NCBI RefSeq assembly: GCF_013416325.1
Contig: NZ_JACCGK010000010.1
Location: 150,893-214,892, forward strand
Direction of reading: 5' to 3'
Length of the DNA stretch: 64,000 bases
Origin: Vreelandella sedimenti
Lineage (GTDB): Bacteria; Pseudomonadota; Gammaproteobacteria; Pseudomonadales; Halomonadaceae
This document shows, in pieces, positions 9,027 to 17,158 of the stretch. The notes beneath the pieces were generated by a model that worked only from the letters and a program-made list of their open reading frames with translations, was not told the DNA's origin and did not search any database. The translations under genes were made by a program, and so were the position numbers. Position 1 is the first letter of the stretch. Each line of letters begins with the position of its first letter.

Positions 9027-9899
9027 TCAGCCACCCCGAGTGCCCAGAAGCTGTTTGAGAACACGTGACTCCAGCACAAAGGGAACGGACATATGATCTT
9101 CGCCCTCCACTTTGTGGTAACTGCTACGTAAACCGTATGCCGACAGGTCTTCAAGCCGCTGATAAAGTTGACTAGCATCCTGCTGGTTCTGCAAGGAGTC
9201 GTTATCGGCCACGACCAAGGACAAGCTGTGATGGATGACATTTGCCTCTTCGGCCTCTACCTGCTGCCTGAAGTCGCGTTCATGCTTCAACAGGTAGCTA
9301 TTGTTCCACCAGAGGCTGGGGCTGGCGGCGACAATGTGGTTAAACAGATCCGGCCGAGTAAATAAGGCATAAATCGCAAACATACCGCCAAAAGAGTGGC
9401 CATAAAGACTCTGGTGATTAGCATCTACAGGAAAGCGCTCGGCAATAGCAGGCATCAAGCTGTGCTCGATAAAATCCAGCAACTCATCCTGTCCGCCCTG
9501 CGGTGGCGTGTTCTGCTCTTCTGCCACCGGCGGTGATAAGTCGTAAGAGCGGCGCAAGAAGTTATGCGGCGCTTCCCCTGGATAAGCAATGCCAACGATA
9601 ATGGCTTGGCGGAACTGCTCCTGTGCCCGCTTGGCCTCATGCAAGGAAGCGAAATAAGCGTTGCCATCCAACACATAGATCACCGGGTAACCGCCGCTGT
9701 AGGGCACCTCGCCTTCAGGTTTGCTGATCAGGATACGATAGGCGGCGCCCTGCTCGTTTTGCATCGCCCATTCCAGCGTCTGATCCAGGGACACTTGACG
9801 CTCGCCCATTACTGGCGACGCCTGTGCCTGTGATTTGGGCACTGATGCAGCCAACAAAACCAGCCCGGCAAACACTAAATTATTAACGAACAGTTTCAT
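9027..9899 (-). CDS. Periplasmic siderophore esterase-like alpha/beta hydrolase (IroE/Fes-like)
   Basis: A 290-residue protein with a signal peptide (residues 1 to about 26, hydrophobic core LVFAGLVLLAASV, cleavage near AQA) and a putative-esterase fold: YPVIYVLDGNAYFASLHE, nucleophile elbow GHSFGG (Ser169), and the catalytic His in GEDHMSVPF near residue 267. IroE-type enzymes hydrolyse tri-catecholate siderophore lactones in the periplasm. It is the last gene of the fecI-fecR-receptor-esterase series, 27 bases after the receptor, which supports an iron role. Esterase activity on another lactone is possible. Confidence 0.85.
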   Translation of the reverse strand: MKLFVNNLVFAGLVLLAASVPKSQAQASPVMGERQVSLDQTLEWAMQNEQGAAYRILISKPEGEVPYSGGYPVIYVLDGNAYFASLHEAKRAQEQFRQAIIVGIAYPGEAPHNFLRRSYDLSPPVAEEQNTPPQGGQDELLDFIEHSLMPAIAERFPVDANHQSLYGHSFGGMFAIYALFTRPDLFNHIVAASPSLWWNNSYLLKHERDFRQQVEAEEANVIHHSLSLVVADNDSLQNQQDASQLYQRLEDLSAYGLRSSYHKVEGEDHMSVPFVLESRVLKQLLGTRGG

Positions 9900-9926
9900 A
9901 AATCGTTGCCCCCACGATGCTAGTCA

Positions 9927-12335
9927 TCACCACTGGTAAGCAATGCTGCCAATCAGGCTGCGACCGGCACCGCGATAGCAATAGATGCCCTCACAGGAGA
10001 TATGCTCTTCGTCCGTTACGTTAGTGGCGTTGAGGCTGGCACGAACCCCCTGTAAAGAGCCCGCGAAATCATAGTGTGCCGCCATATCAATCAGGCTGTA
10101 TGCAGCGTTTTTATTACTGTTGGCATTATCAATGTACTCACTACCGATGTAGCGCACCCCACCGGAAAGATGCAGTCGTTCCAACGCAGGAACGCGATAA
10201 TCCAACCAAAGGGACGCCAGATGGCGCGGGGTATTCGCCAAGTCACTGCCCTCGTTGCCATCATTGTCTGCGGTGATTTCGCTGCGGTTGTAGTTGTAGC
10301 TTGCGGTCATACGCAGGTCGTCGGTGACATTCCCAACGGCCTCAAGCTCCAGCCCACGGGTACGCACTTCTCCGGTTTGTACTTGAAATAGCGGGTTCTC
10401 GATATCGGTGGTTTTACGATTGGTTTCATCGATCTGATAGATCGCCGCAGTCAGCATCGCCTCACTGCCCGCTGGCTGATATTTCAGCCCCAGCTCAAAC
10501 TGTTCACCTTCGGTAGGATCGAAGTCATTGCCGCTCACATCGGTACCGCTCTCAGGCAGGAACGATTGCGCATAGCTGAAATACGGCGACAACCCCGAAT
10601 CAAATGCGTAGAGCGCGCCAAAGCGCCAAGTGTTTTTCTCATCCCGGCTTTCGCTGGCAGTACCGGTGAGGTTGTTGCGAGTCTCGTCACGCGCCCAGTC
10701 GCGACGTATGCCTGCGGTCAAACGCCAGTTATCGAGCTTGACCTGATCCTGTAAATAAAGGCCTCTGCGGTGGTTTTTACCACTGTCGTTTGTCCAAACG
10801 TTACTCGGCTGGGCTACAGGCTGACTATAATCCGGGTTGTCGATATCGATCGACGGTGCGCTACCACCTGCATAAATAACATCGTTCTCGAGATAAGCGT
10901 AGTCGGCGCCTAACATTACCTGGTGCTCCACCCCGCCCTGATCAAAGGTCGCCATCAGCCTAGTATCAGTACTAAGAGACTCCATCTCTTCGTAAAGGCC
11001 GACACTGCTCCGGCTCAGCGTTGTACCGGATAAGGTGCCTGCTGAGAGGTACTGGTTGGTGGTATCCACCTGACCGTAGCGCACATTTTGCTGCAGCTGC
11101 AGCCTGTCACTCCAACGGTGGTTAAATTCATAGCCCAGTGCCCACTGCTCTTGATCCAACTTGTCAAAGTCTTCATCGCTGGACCAAAAATGGGTCAGGT
11201 TATCACCGTCTTGGTAAGGACGCGGTGATGCAGAGGTTTGGCGCTCCTGATACTGCGTAATGAAGGTAATGTCAGTACGCTCGTTCATCTGCCAATGGAG
11301 GGTTGGCGCCAGCAGGGTGACGTCATTATCCACCTGTTCGATATCCGTTTGCGCATCACGCATAACGCCCACCAAGCGGTACTGCACATCACTGCCCATA
11401 TCGCCCCCCACATCGAACTGGCCTTGCAGATGATCATGACTCCCGACCTGAAACTGCACTTCCTTCGTCGCATCTACCTGCGGACGTTTGCTGACCCGGT
11501 TTACCAGTCCTCCCGGTGAAAGCTGACCATAGCGCATCGAATCGGGGCCTTTAACCACTTCAATGCGTTCCAAGTTATAGGGCACAGTAGAATAGTAAGA
11601 GAGCCAGCCACTATTGGGTTGGCGCAAGCCATCAAGGAAATCGCCATGGTATACCGTCGGATACCCTCTCACCGATATCAAGTCAAAGCGCGGATCCATC
11701 CCCGCTGCTTCAACCCGAACCCCAGCCGTATAAGCCACCGCCTGCTCTACTGACGACGGCTGGCGGTCACGAAGCTGCTCTTCGGTGACCACACTGACAC
11801 TTTGCGCAAGCTCCATCAGCGGTGTATCGGTTTTGCTACCCGCCGAGGTGCTAAAGGCCAAATAGCCATCACTACTGATTCGGCTGCCCACCACAGCCAC
11901 GGTATCCAATACCATGTTTTCTGCAGTACCTGCTTTTTCCATTACATAGTCCGCAGGCCCCCGCTTGACCACTTTCAAACCACTGCCCTGAAGCAACTGG
12001 GCAAACCCCTCTTCCACGCTATAACGCCCATTCAATCCAGCGCTTTGCAGGTCATCAGTGAGATCAGCGGGGAAGGACAACACAATGCCCGCATGGCTGG
12101 CGAATTGGCTCAATACACTGCCCAGCGATCCCGGCTCGATGTTGTATGCCTGCTGGCTAGCATCCTGTTGCGCCTGCCCGCCCGCTGTTTGTGCTTGCGC
12201 TGCTTGTAGGGGCAACAGCGACATCGAACTCATCAGGGCACAGCCCAGTGCGATACCGCCAAGCGCGCACAAGGGTTTACCATGGTGGTATCGAAGGGAT
12301 ATGAGTGTCTGCTTGGGGTTAAAGGGTGTGGTCAT
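9927..12335 (-). CDS. TonB-dependent siderophore receptor with signalling (STN) domain
   Basis: An 802-residue outer-membrane transducer of the FpvA/FoxA type. In order: a long signal peptide ending near AAQAQT; an STN signalling domain (YNIEPGSLGSVLSQFASHAG, ADLTDDLQSAGLNGRYSVEE) that contacts FecR; the plug (MELAQSVSVVTEEQLRDRQP, DLISVRGYP, RIEVVKGPDSMRYGQLSPGG); and a 22-strand barrel ending in the aromatic LIGSIAYQW. It imports a ferric siderophore and signals its presence. The fecR-fecI pair directly upstream completes the surface-signalling circuit. The substrate cannot be told from sequence. Confidence 0.95.
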   Translation of the reverse strand: MTTPFNPKQTLISLRYHHGKPLCALGGIALGCALMSSMSLLPLQAAQAQTAGGQAQQDASQQAYNIEPGSLGSVLSQFASHAGIVLSFPADLTDDLQSAGLNGRYSVEEGFAQLLQGSGLKVVKRGPADYVMEKAGTAENMVLDTVAVVGSRISSDGYLAFSTSAGSKTDTPLMELAQSVSVVTEEQLRDRQPSSVEQAVAYTAGVRVEAAGMDPRFDLISVRGYPTVYHGDFLDGLRQPNSGWLSYYSTVPYNLERIEVVKGPDSMRYGQLSPGGLVNRVSKRPQVDATKEVQFQVGSHDHLQGQFDVGGDMGSDVQYRLVGVMRDAQTDIEQVDNDVTLLAPTLHWQMNERTDITFITQYQERQTSASPRPYQDGDNLTHFWSSDEDFDKLDQEQWALGYEFNHRWSDRLQLQQNVRYGQVDTTNQYLSAGTLSGTTLSRSSVGLYEEMESLSTDTRLMATFDQGGVEHQVMLGADYAYLENDVIYAGGSAPSIDIDNPDYSQPVAQPSNVWTNDSGKNHRRGLYLQDQVKLDNWRLTAGIRRDWARDETRNNLTGTASESRDEKNTWRFGALYAFDSGLSPYFSYAQSFLPESGTDVSGNDFDPTEGEQFELGLKYQPAGSEAMLTAAIYQIDETNRKTTDIENPLFQVQTGEVRTRGLELEAVGNVTDDLRMTASYNYNRSEITADNDGNEGSDLANTPRHLASLWLDYRVPALERLHLSGGVRYIGSEYIDNANSNKNAAYSLIDMAAHYDFAGSLQGVRASLNATNVTDEEHISCEGIYCYRGAGRSLIGSIAYQW

Positions 12336-12420
12336 CTTTATCTCGTTAATTCCAGAATCGGTTGCTTTATCTCTGGGTCGAACGAGATCGGAAAAGGGAC
12401 AATAAATAATTCAACTTTTT

Positions 12421-13395
12421 TTATTCGCTAGATTTGAGGGTTACCCAATATTGGGTCAGTCGGTCGACGCTAACCGGCAACGCATTGGCAATGGCTTGTA
12501 GCGCCCGGTCGGTATCATCAATAGGGAAAGCACCTGACACTCTCAGTCCAGCAATAGAGGGGGCACAGCGCAGTACGCCTGTGCGATAACGGCTCAATTC
12601 GGCTACCAAACGACTCAGTGGCCAGTCTACAGCCACCAGCAGACCGCGCGTCCAGCTATCCGCCTGGTCGCTGACGGTGGCAACTTCCACATCAACGGAG
12701 CTCATCTGCGCCTGCTCTCCGGCAACAAGACGTTGCGTCTTGCCGCCAGCCGACTGAGGAATCAACTCGACCTCATCTTCCAACACAGTAACCTGGGTAG
12801 AGGTGCCCAGCTTGCGCACGGTAAACACGGTGCCCAACGGCACCACAGTACCCTGCTCGGTATGCACCTGAAGCGTTTTGGCAGCGGCCACTTTTCCCGT
12901 TCCATTCCGCGTGCGGATAAAGATTTCGCCTGCATAGAGTCGAATCAACTGCGTGGTAGAGGTTTCCACCACATCCAATGCAGTGGCGGTATTGAGCACC
13001 AGTTGTGTTCCACCCGCCAGAGTATATTCGCGACGTTCGCCCCGTGCGGTGCGGTGGCTGGCCATCCAGCTTTCCACTGGTGCCCGCTGCCAGGCCAACG
13101 AGCCCAGGGCACTTCCCACTGCCAACAAGGCAAAGCCGCGCAGCACTGCTCGTCGGCTATGATCCTGACGTTGTTTGATCTGCAAGGCATTGAGCGAAGG
13201 AGCGCCAGGAATCATCTGCAATTGCTGACGCAGTTTTTCCACCTGCTGCCAAGCCTGAACGTGGGCGGGATCCTCCGCTAACCAAGCAGCATGTGCGTGT
13301 TTTTGCTTTTCAGTAACATCCTCCGAGCACAGCAGTGCGTACCAGTGGGCAGCAGCTCTGAGGGTATCTTTGCGGGCCGCCTGGGTATCGCTCAT
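12421..13395 (-). CDS. fecR: FecR-type anti-sigma factor
   Basis: A 324-residue single-pass inner-membrane regulator. It has an N-terminal cytosolic DUF4880 region (AAHWYALLCSEDVTEKQKHA, AWQQVEKLRQQL), one membrane helix (AVLRGFALLAVGSALGSLAW) and a periplasmic FecR domain (ARGERREYTLAGGTQLVLNT, GEIFIRTRN, VPLGTVFTVR) that receives the signal from the receptor STN domain. The ATG at 13395 overlaps the fecI stop (ATGA), so sigma and anti-sigma are translationally coupled. An upstream in-frame start would overlap fecI by more and is less likely. Confidence 0.93.
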   Translation of the reverse strand: MSDTQAARKDTLRAAAHWYALLCSEDVTEKQKHAHAAWLAEDPAHVQAWQQVEKLRQQLQMIPGAPSLNALQIKQRQDHSRRAVLRGFALLAVGSALGSLAWQRAPVESWMASHRTARGERREYTLAGGTQLVLNTATALDVVETSTTQLIRLYAGEIFIRTRNGTGKVAAAKTLQVHTEQGTVVPLGTVFTVRKLGTSTQVTVLEDEVELIPQSAGGKTQRLVAGEQAQMSSVDVEVATVSDQADSWTRGLLVAVDWPLSRLVAELSRYRTGVLRCAPSIAGLRVSGAFPIDDTDRALQAIANALPVSVDRLTQYWVTLKSSE

Positions 13396-13916
13396 AGCGG
13401 CTCTTCGCACATCAGCAGCAAGCAATGTTCAGTTGCTTTGGCCATGTACTTTTTCACCGAGCTGACGGATACCCCCAAGCGTTCGGCGATCTCGGCATAA
13501 CGCAGACCCTCCAAATGGCAGAGCAAAAACGCCTGGCTTACCTTTTTGCCCAACCCTTCCAACATTTCATCGACCTGAAACAGCGTCTCCAGAATCAAGG
13601 CCTGCTCTTCCGGCGAGATAAACACCGGCTCGGGTTGCTGCTTCAGGGCTTCCAGCCAGGCTTTTTCCAAGGCATCCCGACGCACAAAGTCCACCCACAC
13701 CCGGCGGGCAATGGTGGTCAGAAAGCTACGCGGTTCATGGAGTTTGCTAATTTGGTCGGCGTTACTCGGAGAGGTTAGAATGCGCAGAAAGGTATCCTGA
13801 GCCAGATCAGCCGCCTGCCAGCTACAGCCCGTTTTGCGCTGCAGCCAGCACTGCAACCAGCCATGGTGTGCACTGTACATCTTGGCTAATGGTGTATTTT
13901 CAGATGAAACCGGCAT
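13392..13916 (-). CDS. fecI: FecI-type ECF sigma factor
   Basis: A 174-residue extracytoplasmic-function sigma factor: region 2 (AADLAQDTFLRIL, EPRSFLTTIARRVWVDFVRR) and region 4 helix-turn-helix (SQAFLLCHLEGLRYAEIAER, LGVSVSSVKKYM). Such FecI/PvdS-like factors direct transcription of the cognate TonB receptor when it is loaded with ferric siderophore. The gene heads the locus and has a Fur-like site 60-80 bases upstream, the usual iron-starvation control. Confidence 0.94.
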   Translation of the reverse strand: MPVSSENTPLAKMYSAHHGWLQCWLQRKTGCSWQAADLAQDTFLRILTSPSNADQISKLHEPRSFLTTIARRVWVDFVRRDALEKAWLEALKQQPEPVFISPEEQALILETLFQVDEMLEGLGKKVSQAFLLCHLEGLRYAEIAERLGVSVSSVKKYMAKATEHCLLLMCEEPL

Positions 13917-13973
13917 TCACCCCCCTCCCAAACGATCAGCAAACGGAAGGATATTCTAGTAACAGCAATCAGT

Positions 13974-13998
13974 TAATACAAATCATTATTATTTTCTT
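13974..13998 (-). promoter_or_regulatory. probable Fur box upstream of fecI
   Basis: Reading the minus strand the stretch is a run of Fur-type hexamers (AATAAT, AATGAT, then TTGTAT), 58-82 bases before the fecI ATG at 13916. It resembles the consensus built from GATAAT repeats. Context (sigma/anti-sigma/siderophore receptor) makes Fur control expected; the site itself is an imperfect match. Confidence 0.6.
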
Positions 13999-14033
13999 TC
14001 ACTAAACTATCGCTCGCATTAGAGGCGATACAC

Positions 14034-14255
14034 TCAATTAAGGCCCGCTGCTCGGTATCGATTCTCTTGTGGGCATAGTAGCCAGCCGTAGGTGGCGCTC
14101 TTCATAAACGGTGAGCGTCGTATATTCAAACGCGACAGCGCCACTTTGGTTAACTCTTCAACCAACACATCTACGGTGGGATCCTCAGCCGCACGGGCAA
14201 CGTCGCGCCGAAAGCTGGGTAGTATTTGGCAAACCTGCTCTTTCCAGGTGTGATA
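14034..14255 (-). pseudogene. unrecognised open fragment between fecI and the flavoprotein gene
   Basis: A 73-codon stretch is open on the minus strand between stops at 14256-14258 and 14034-14036, with protein-like content (DPTVDVLVEELTKVALSRL, ATYGWLLCPQENRYRAAGLN) but no start codon except an internal ATG. It looks like the C-terminal end of a lost gene, yet I cannot name a family. This fragment and the Fur site are all I see in the 351 bases 13917-14267. Confidence 0.3.
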
Positions 14256-14267
14256 TCAGCCTTTTGC

Positions 14268-15164
14268 TTAATACCCAAACATCAGCGACCGGTGTGTAGA
14301 AAGCCCGGCCATGGCGCCATCAGCCACGGCAAAGGTGACCGACCCTGCGGCGCGGGCCACATCACCGCAGGCGAATACGCCGGGGATTGAAGTCGCCTGC
14401 ATTGCATCGGTTTTGACGATACTGCCCATAAGAGACTCCTCTAATTCACACCCCACTTGCGCGATCAGCGGAGTAAGGTGAATGCGCGGCGCGACGAATA
14501 AGCCCATCAACGGAAACACCCGACCATCCTGCATTACCAGCTCAACGCCAACCTCCGCTTGCGACACAAGGCGTGCTGCTGCGCCATATTCGATATGGGT
14601 ACCGCGCGCCTTAAGCTGAGCCAGTTGCTCGGCACTGGGGTCAAAGGCATCGTTAACAAACAGCGTGGTGGCGCCCCAGTCGGGCAGCATTAAGCCGTGG
14701 TGCATCGCGAGTTCTGAGGTTGCCAGCACACCGATACCCTCTTTGCCCAGCTCATAGCCATGGCAATACGGACAGTGAAAAACGCGTTTGCCCCATAGCT
14801 CGGCGAGCCCCGGTAAGCCTGGAAGCTCATCGGTAACACCCGCGGCCAGAATAATGCGCCGTGCCTGATAGGTGCTTCCATCGGCCAGCGCCACCAAGAA
14901 ATTATCAGCCGTCCCCGTTACAGCCTCCACCCGCCCCGTGCGCCACTCAACCGTTGGGTACTCCATCAGTTGGCTACGGGCCTCTGCTGCTATCTCTGCG
15001 GGTGGTGCACCATCCTGGGTTAAAAAGCCATGGGAGTGAGAAGCAAAACGGTTGCGGGGTTGTCCCGCATCTATCAGTAATATTTTCCGCCTTGCTCGGG
15101 CCAGCTGTAGCCCTGCCGCCATACCTGCATAGCTGCCACCGATGATCACTGCATCAAAACTCAT
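14268..15164 (-). CDS. Thioredoxin-reductase-like FAD/NAD(P) oxidoreductase
   Basis: A 298-residue two-dinucleotide-domain flavoprotein: FAD-binding GGSYAGMAAGLQLARARRK (about residues 9-27), a redox CPYC motif (FHCPYCHGYELG), NAD-binding segment GIGVLATSELAM, and C-terminal FAD motif IPGVFACGDVARAAGSVTFA. The CPYCHG centre and size match the small thioredoxin-reductase-like proteins often paired with Rrf2-type repressors. The Rrf2 gene lies just upstream on the same strand with a perfect dyad between them. The electron acceptor is unknown; a thiol or electrophile stress role is inferred. Confidence 0.87.
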   Translation of the reverse strand: MSFDAVIIGGSYAGMAAGLQLARARRKILLIDAGQPRNRFASHSHGFLTQDGAPPAEIAAEARSQLMEYPTVEWRTGRVEAVTGTADNFLVALADGSTYQARRIILAAGVTDELPGLPGLAELWGKRVFHCPYCHGYELGKEGIGVLATSELAMHHGLMLPDWGATTLFVNDAFDPSAEQLAQLKARGTHIEYGAAARLVSQAEVGVELVMQDGRVFPLMGLFVAPRIHLTPLIAQVGCELEESLMGSIVKTDAMQATSIPGVFACGDVARAAGSVTFAVADGAMAGLSTHRSLMFGY

Positions 15165-15221
15165 TGCCCTTCCTCCGATTGCGCCCAGCTTTTATAAGCC
15201 AAGAGTGAACAAATCAATATC

Positions 15222-15242
15222 ATGTATCTTTTATTGATACAT
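15222..15242. promoter_or_regulatory. operator dyad between the Rrf2 gene and the flavoprotein gene
   Basis: ATGTATC, seven bases, GATACAT: a perfect 7-bp inverted repeat 58-78 bases before the flavoprotein ATG at 15164, in AT-rich promoter-like sequence. The adjacent Rrf2 regulator is the obvious candidate to bind it. Confidence 0.65.
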
Positions 15243-15313
15243 TAAAAGGCGCACAGCGGTCAATGACAATATTAACAACGGCGGTTGGAGTGAATCATGC
15301 AGGTAGTAAAGCG

Positions 15314-15763
15314 TTAAGGCGTCGGCAGCTGGTAGCCTTTGCGCGTCGCAATATCGTCAAACTGTTCAGCAAGCTCGGCCAACGTGACCGCTCCCAGGCG
15401 GTCAATGAGCAGCGCTTGCGCTTCGCGCATGGCATCAAAAAGCGCCGCATTAACCACCTGCTCTACCGCGCAGTCCGGGTTATCACGGTCGGTGCCGATA
15501 GCGAAAATGCGCGGCCCGCCTACGGCGTTGTGTATATCCAGCAGCGTTACGCTATGCAAATCACAGGCGATGCGCCAGCCACCGTTGTGGCCCTTCTCAG
15601 ACTTTACATAGCCCGCTTTCCGAAGGCCCGCCATAGTGCGCCGTACCACGGCAGCGTTGGTGCCCAGCATGGCACCAATCTGTTCTGAAGTAATCGGTTG
15701 GGATTCCCGCGCGATGTGCAGTAGCACATGCAGCATACGAGAGAGGCGGCTATCTGTTCTCAC
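15314..15763 (-). CDS. Rrf2-family (YwnA-like) repressor
   Basis: A 149-residue winged-helix regulator: SRLSRMLHVLLHIA, ITSEQIGAMLGTNAAVVRRT and EKGHNGGWRIACDLHSVTL are typical of the Rrf2 family; one cysteine (NPDCAVEQVVNAAL) may sense electrophiles or oxidants, but there is no three-cysteine Fe-S cluster motif as in IscR/NsrR. The start is GTG 15763 by alignment with the usual N-terminus; a TTG two codons earlier is possible and no strong ribosome site helps. It is followed on the same strand by the flavoprotein gene and its probable operator. Confidence 0.85.
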   Translation of the reverse strand: MRTDSRLSRMLHVLLHIARESQPITSEQIGAMLGTNAAVVRRTMAGLRKAGYVKSEKGHNGGWRIACDLHSVTLLDIHNAVGGPRIFAIGTDRDNPDCAVEQVVNAALFDAMREAQALLIDRLGAVTLAELAEQFDDIATRKGYQLPTP

Positions 15764-16028
15764 GGGCAACAGTCAACTATTCAGAGGATAAACAAAGGAA
15801 AACAACGAAGCTGTACTTTAGCACACCCGCGAGCGGGGCTGGGAATGAACCCAACCAGGGCCACCGCACACGAACCTACACCTCGTTCGCCGTTATAAGG
15901 CAAACTATGCTCTCGCTCTCTATACTGGTGCTGGGTCACTTTCACTGGCAGGGGATAAGTGTCTGGCACGTCATTAGCCCCATTTAGCGCCTCCCATTGT
16001 CGTTACTTACAGGCCACTTAAGGATGTT

Positions 16029-16247
16029 ATGGGTCTTCAAGAAATCGCTGTCGGCGGCATCTACTTAAGCCCTCTGTTGATCTACGCGCTGATCGGCTTT
16101 GTTGCTACGCTGACCGTTCGTTCACTACTGCACTGGGTGGTCGGCGAGTACGCGCTCTGGTACGAGGCGTGGTTCGACATTTCATTGTTTGTCATCCTCA
16201 CCGCTGCCACCACGTTCATTTTTACTGTTTTGCTTCAAAGCCCTTAA
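16029..16247 (+). CDS. DUF1656 small membrane protein (AaeX-like)
   Basis: A 72-residue protein with two membrane helices (YLSPLLIYALIGFVATLTV and SLFVILTAATTFIFTVLL). DUF1656/AaeX proteins are almost always the first gene of an operon with an HlyD-type adaptor and an FUSC-type transporter, as here. ATG 16029 is preceded by AAGGATG. The exact role in the efflux complex is unknown. The 259 bases before it show no clear gene. Confidence 0.9.
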   Translation: MGLQEIAVGGIYLSPLLIYALIGFVATLTVRSLLHWVVGEYALWYEAWFDISLFVILTAATTFIFTVLLQSP

Positions 16248-16270
16248 GACAGCCCTTGAGAGAATCGCTG

Positions 16271-17155
16271 ATGCGCCCTTCGCTCCGTATTTTGCTCACC
16301 CTCGTTATTGTCGCCATTGCCGTTGCCGCCGGTGCATGGCTATGGCACTACTACCTCTATACCCCCTGGACTCGTGACGCTAGGGTTCATGCGGAAGTGG
16401 TGACGATTGCCCCCGATGTCTCCGGCTGGGTACGCACACTTGAAGTAGTGGACACCGATCAGGTTGCCCAAGGCGACACGCTGTTTGAGATCGACAACAC
16501 GCGTTACCAAGCGGCGGTGGATAGCGCCCAAGCCACGGTTGACCATCGCCAGGCAACCCTGGAGCTAAGCCGTGCCGAGGAGACTCGACGTAACCAGTTG
16601 AGCAACAATCGTGCGATTAGCGTAGAAAACCAGCAGATTGCCCAGATCAACTCGCGCATTGCCGCTGCCGATTTACAGCAGGCTCAGGCAGAGCTGGCCA
16701 GCGCCCAGCTTGATTTAGCGCGCACCCAAATAACCGCACCGGTCAGCGGCCATATCCTCAATGTCCATCTTACCGCTGGCACTTACGCTAATCGCGGCAC
16801 GCCGGTGATGGCGCTAATCGCAGATAATTCCTTCTATGTCGTGGGTTATTTCGAAGAGACCAAAATGACGTCGATCGGCATGGGCGATCCGGTGGATGTG
16901 ATTCTGATGAACGGCGACACCCATCTAGCGGGCCGAGTGGCGGGTATTGGCCGAGGCATTGCCGATAGCAACACAACCCTTAACCAGCAGCTGCTACCGC
17001 AAGTGGAGCCCACCTTTAGCTGGGTGCGCCTGGCTCAGCGTATTCCGGTGCGCATTGCACTAGAAGACGTTCCTGATGACACCCTGCTGAGCGTCGGCAT
17101 GACAGCAACCGTGCGTGTCCGACCTGCTAAAAACGCTGCCGATCAGTCTGAGTAA
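16271..17155 (+). CDS. HlyD/EmrA-type periplasmic adaptor (AaeA-like)
   Basis: A 294-residue membrane-fusion protein: N-terminal membrane anchor (ILLTLVIVAIAVAAGAWLW), biotinyl-lipoyl half (VVTIAPDVSGWVRTLEVVDT), an alpha-helical hairpin rich in Ala/Gln (residues about 85-145), and the second lipoyl/beta-barrel part (ITAPVSGHILNVHLTAGTYA). ATG 16271 fits the family start. It couples the inner-membrane FUSC protein encoded three bases downstream to an outer-membrane channel. AaeA/AaeB of E. coli export aromatic carboxylic acids; substrate here is inferred only. Confidence 0.93.
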   Translation: MRPSLRILLTLVIVAIAVAAGAWLWHYYLYTPWTRDARVHAEVVTIAPDVSGWVRTLEVVDTDQVAQGDTLFEIDNTRYQAAVDSAQATVDHRQATLELSRAEETRRNQLSNNRAISVENQQIAQINSRIAAADLQQAQAELASAQLDLARTQITAPVSGHILNVHLTAGTYANRGTPVMALIADNSFYVVGYFEETKMTSIGMGDPVDVILMNGDTHLAGRVAGIGRGIADSNTTLNQQLLPQVEPTFSWVRLAQRIPVRIALEDVPDDTLLSVGMTATVRVRPAKNAADQSE

Positions 17156-17158
17156 CCC

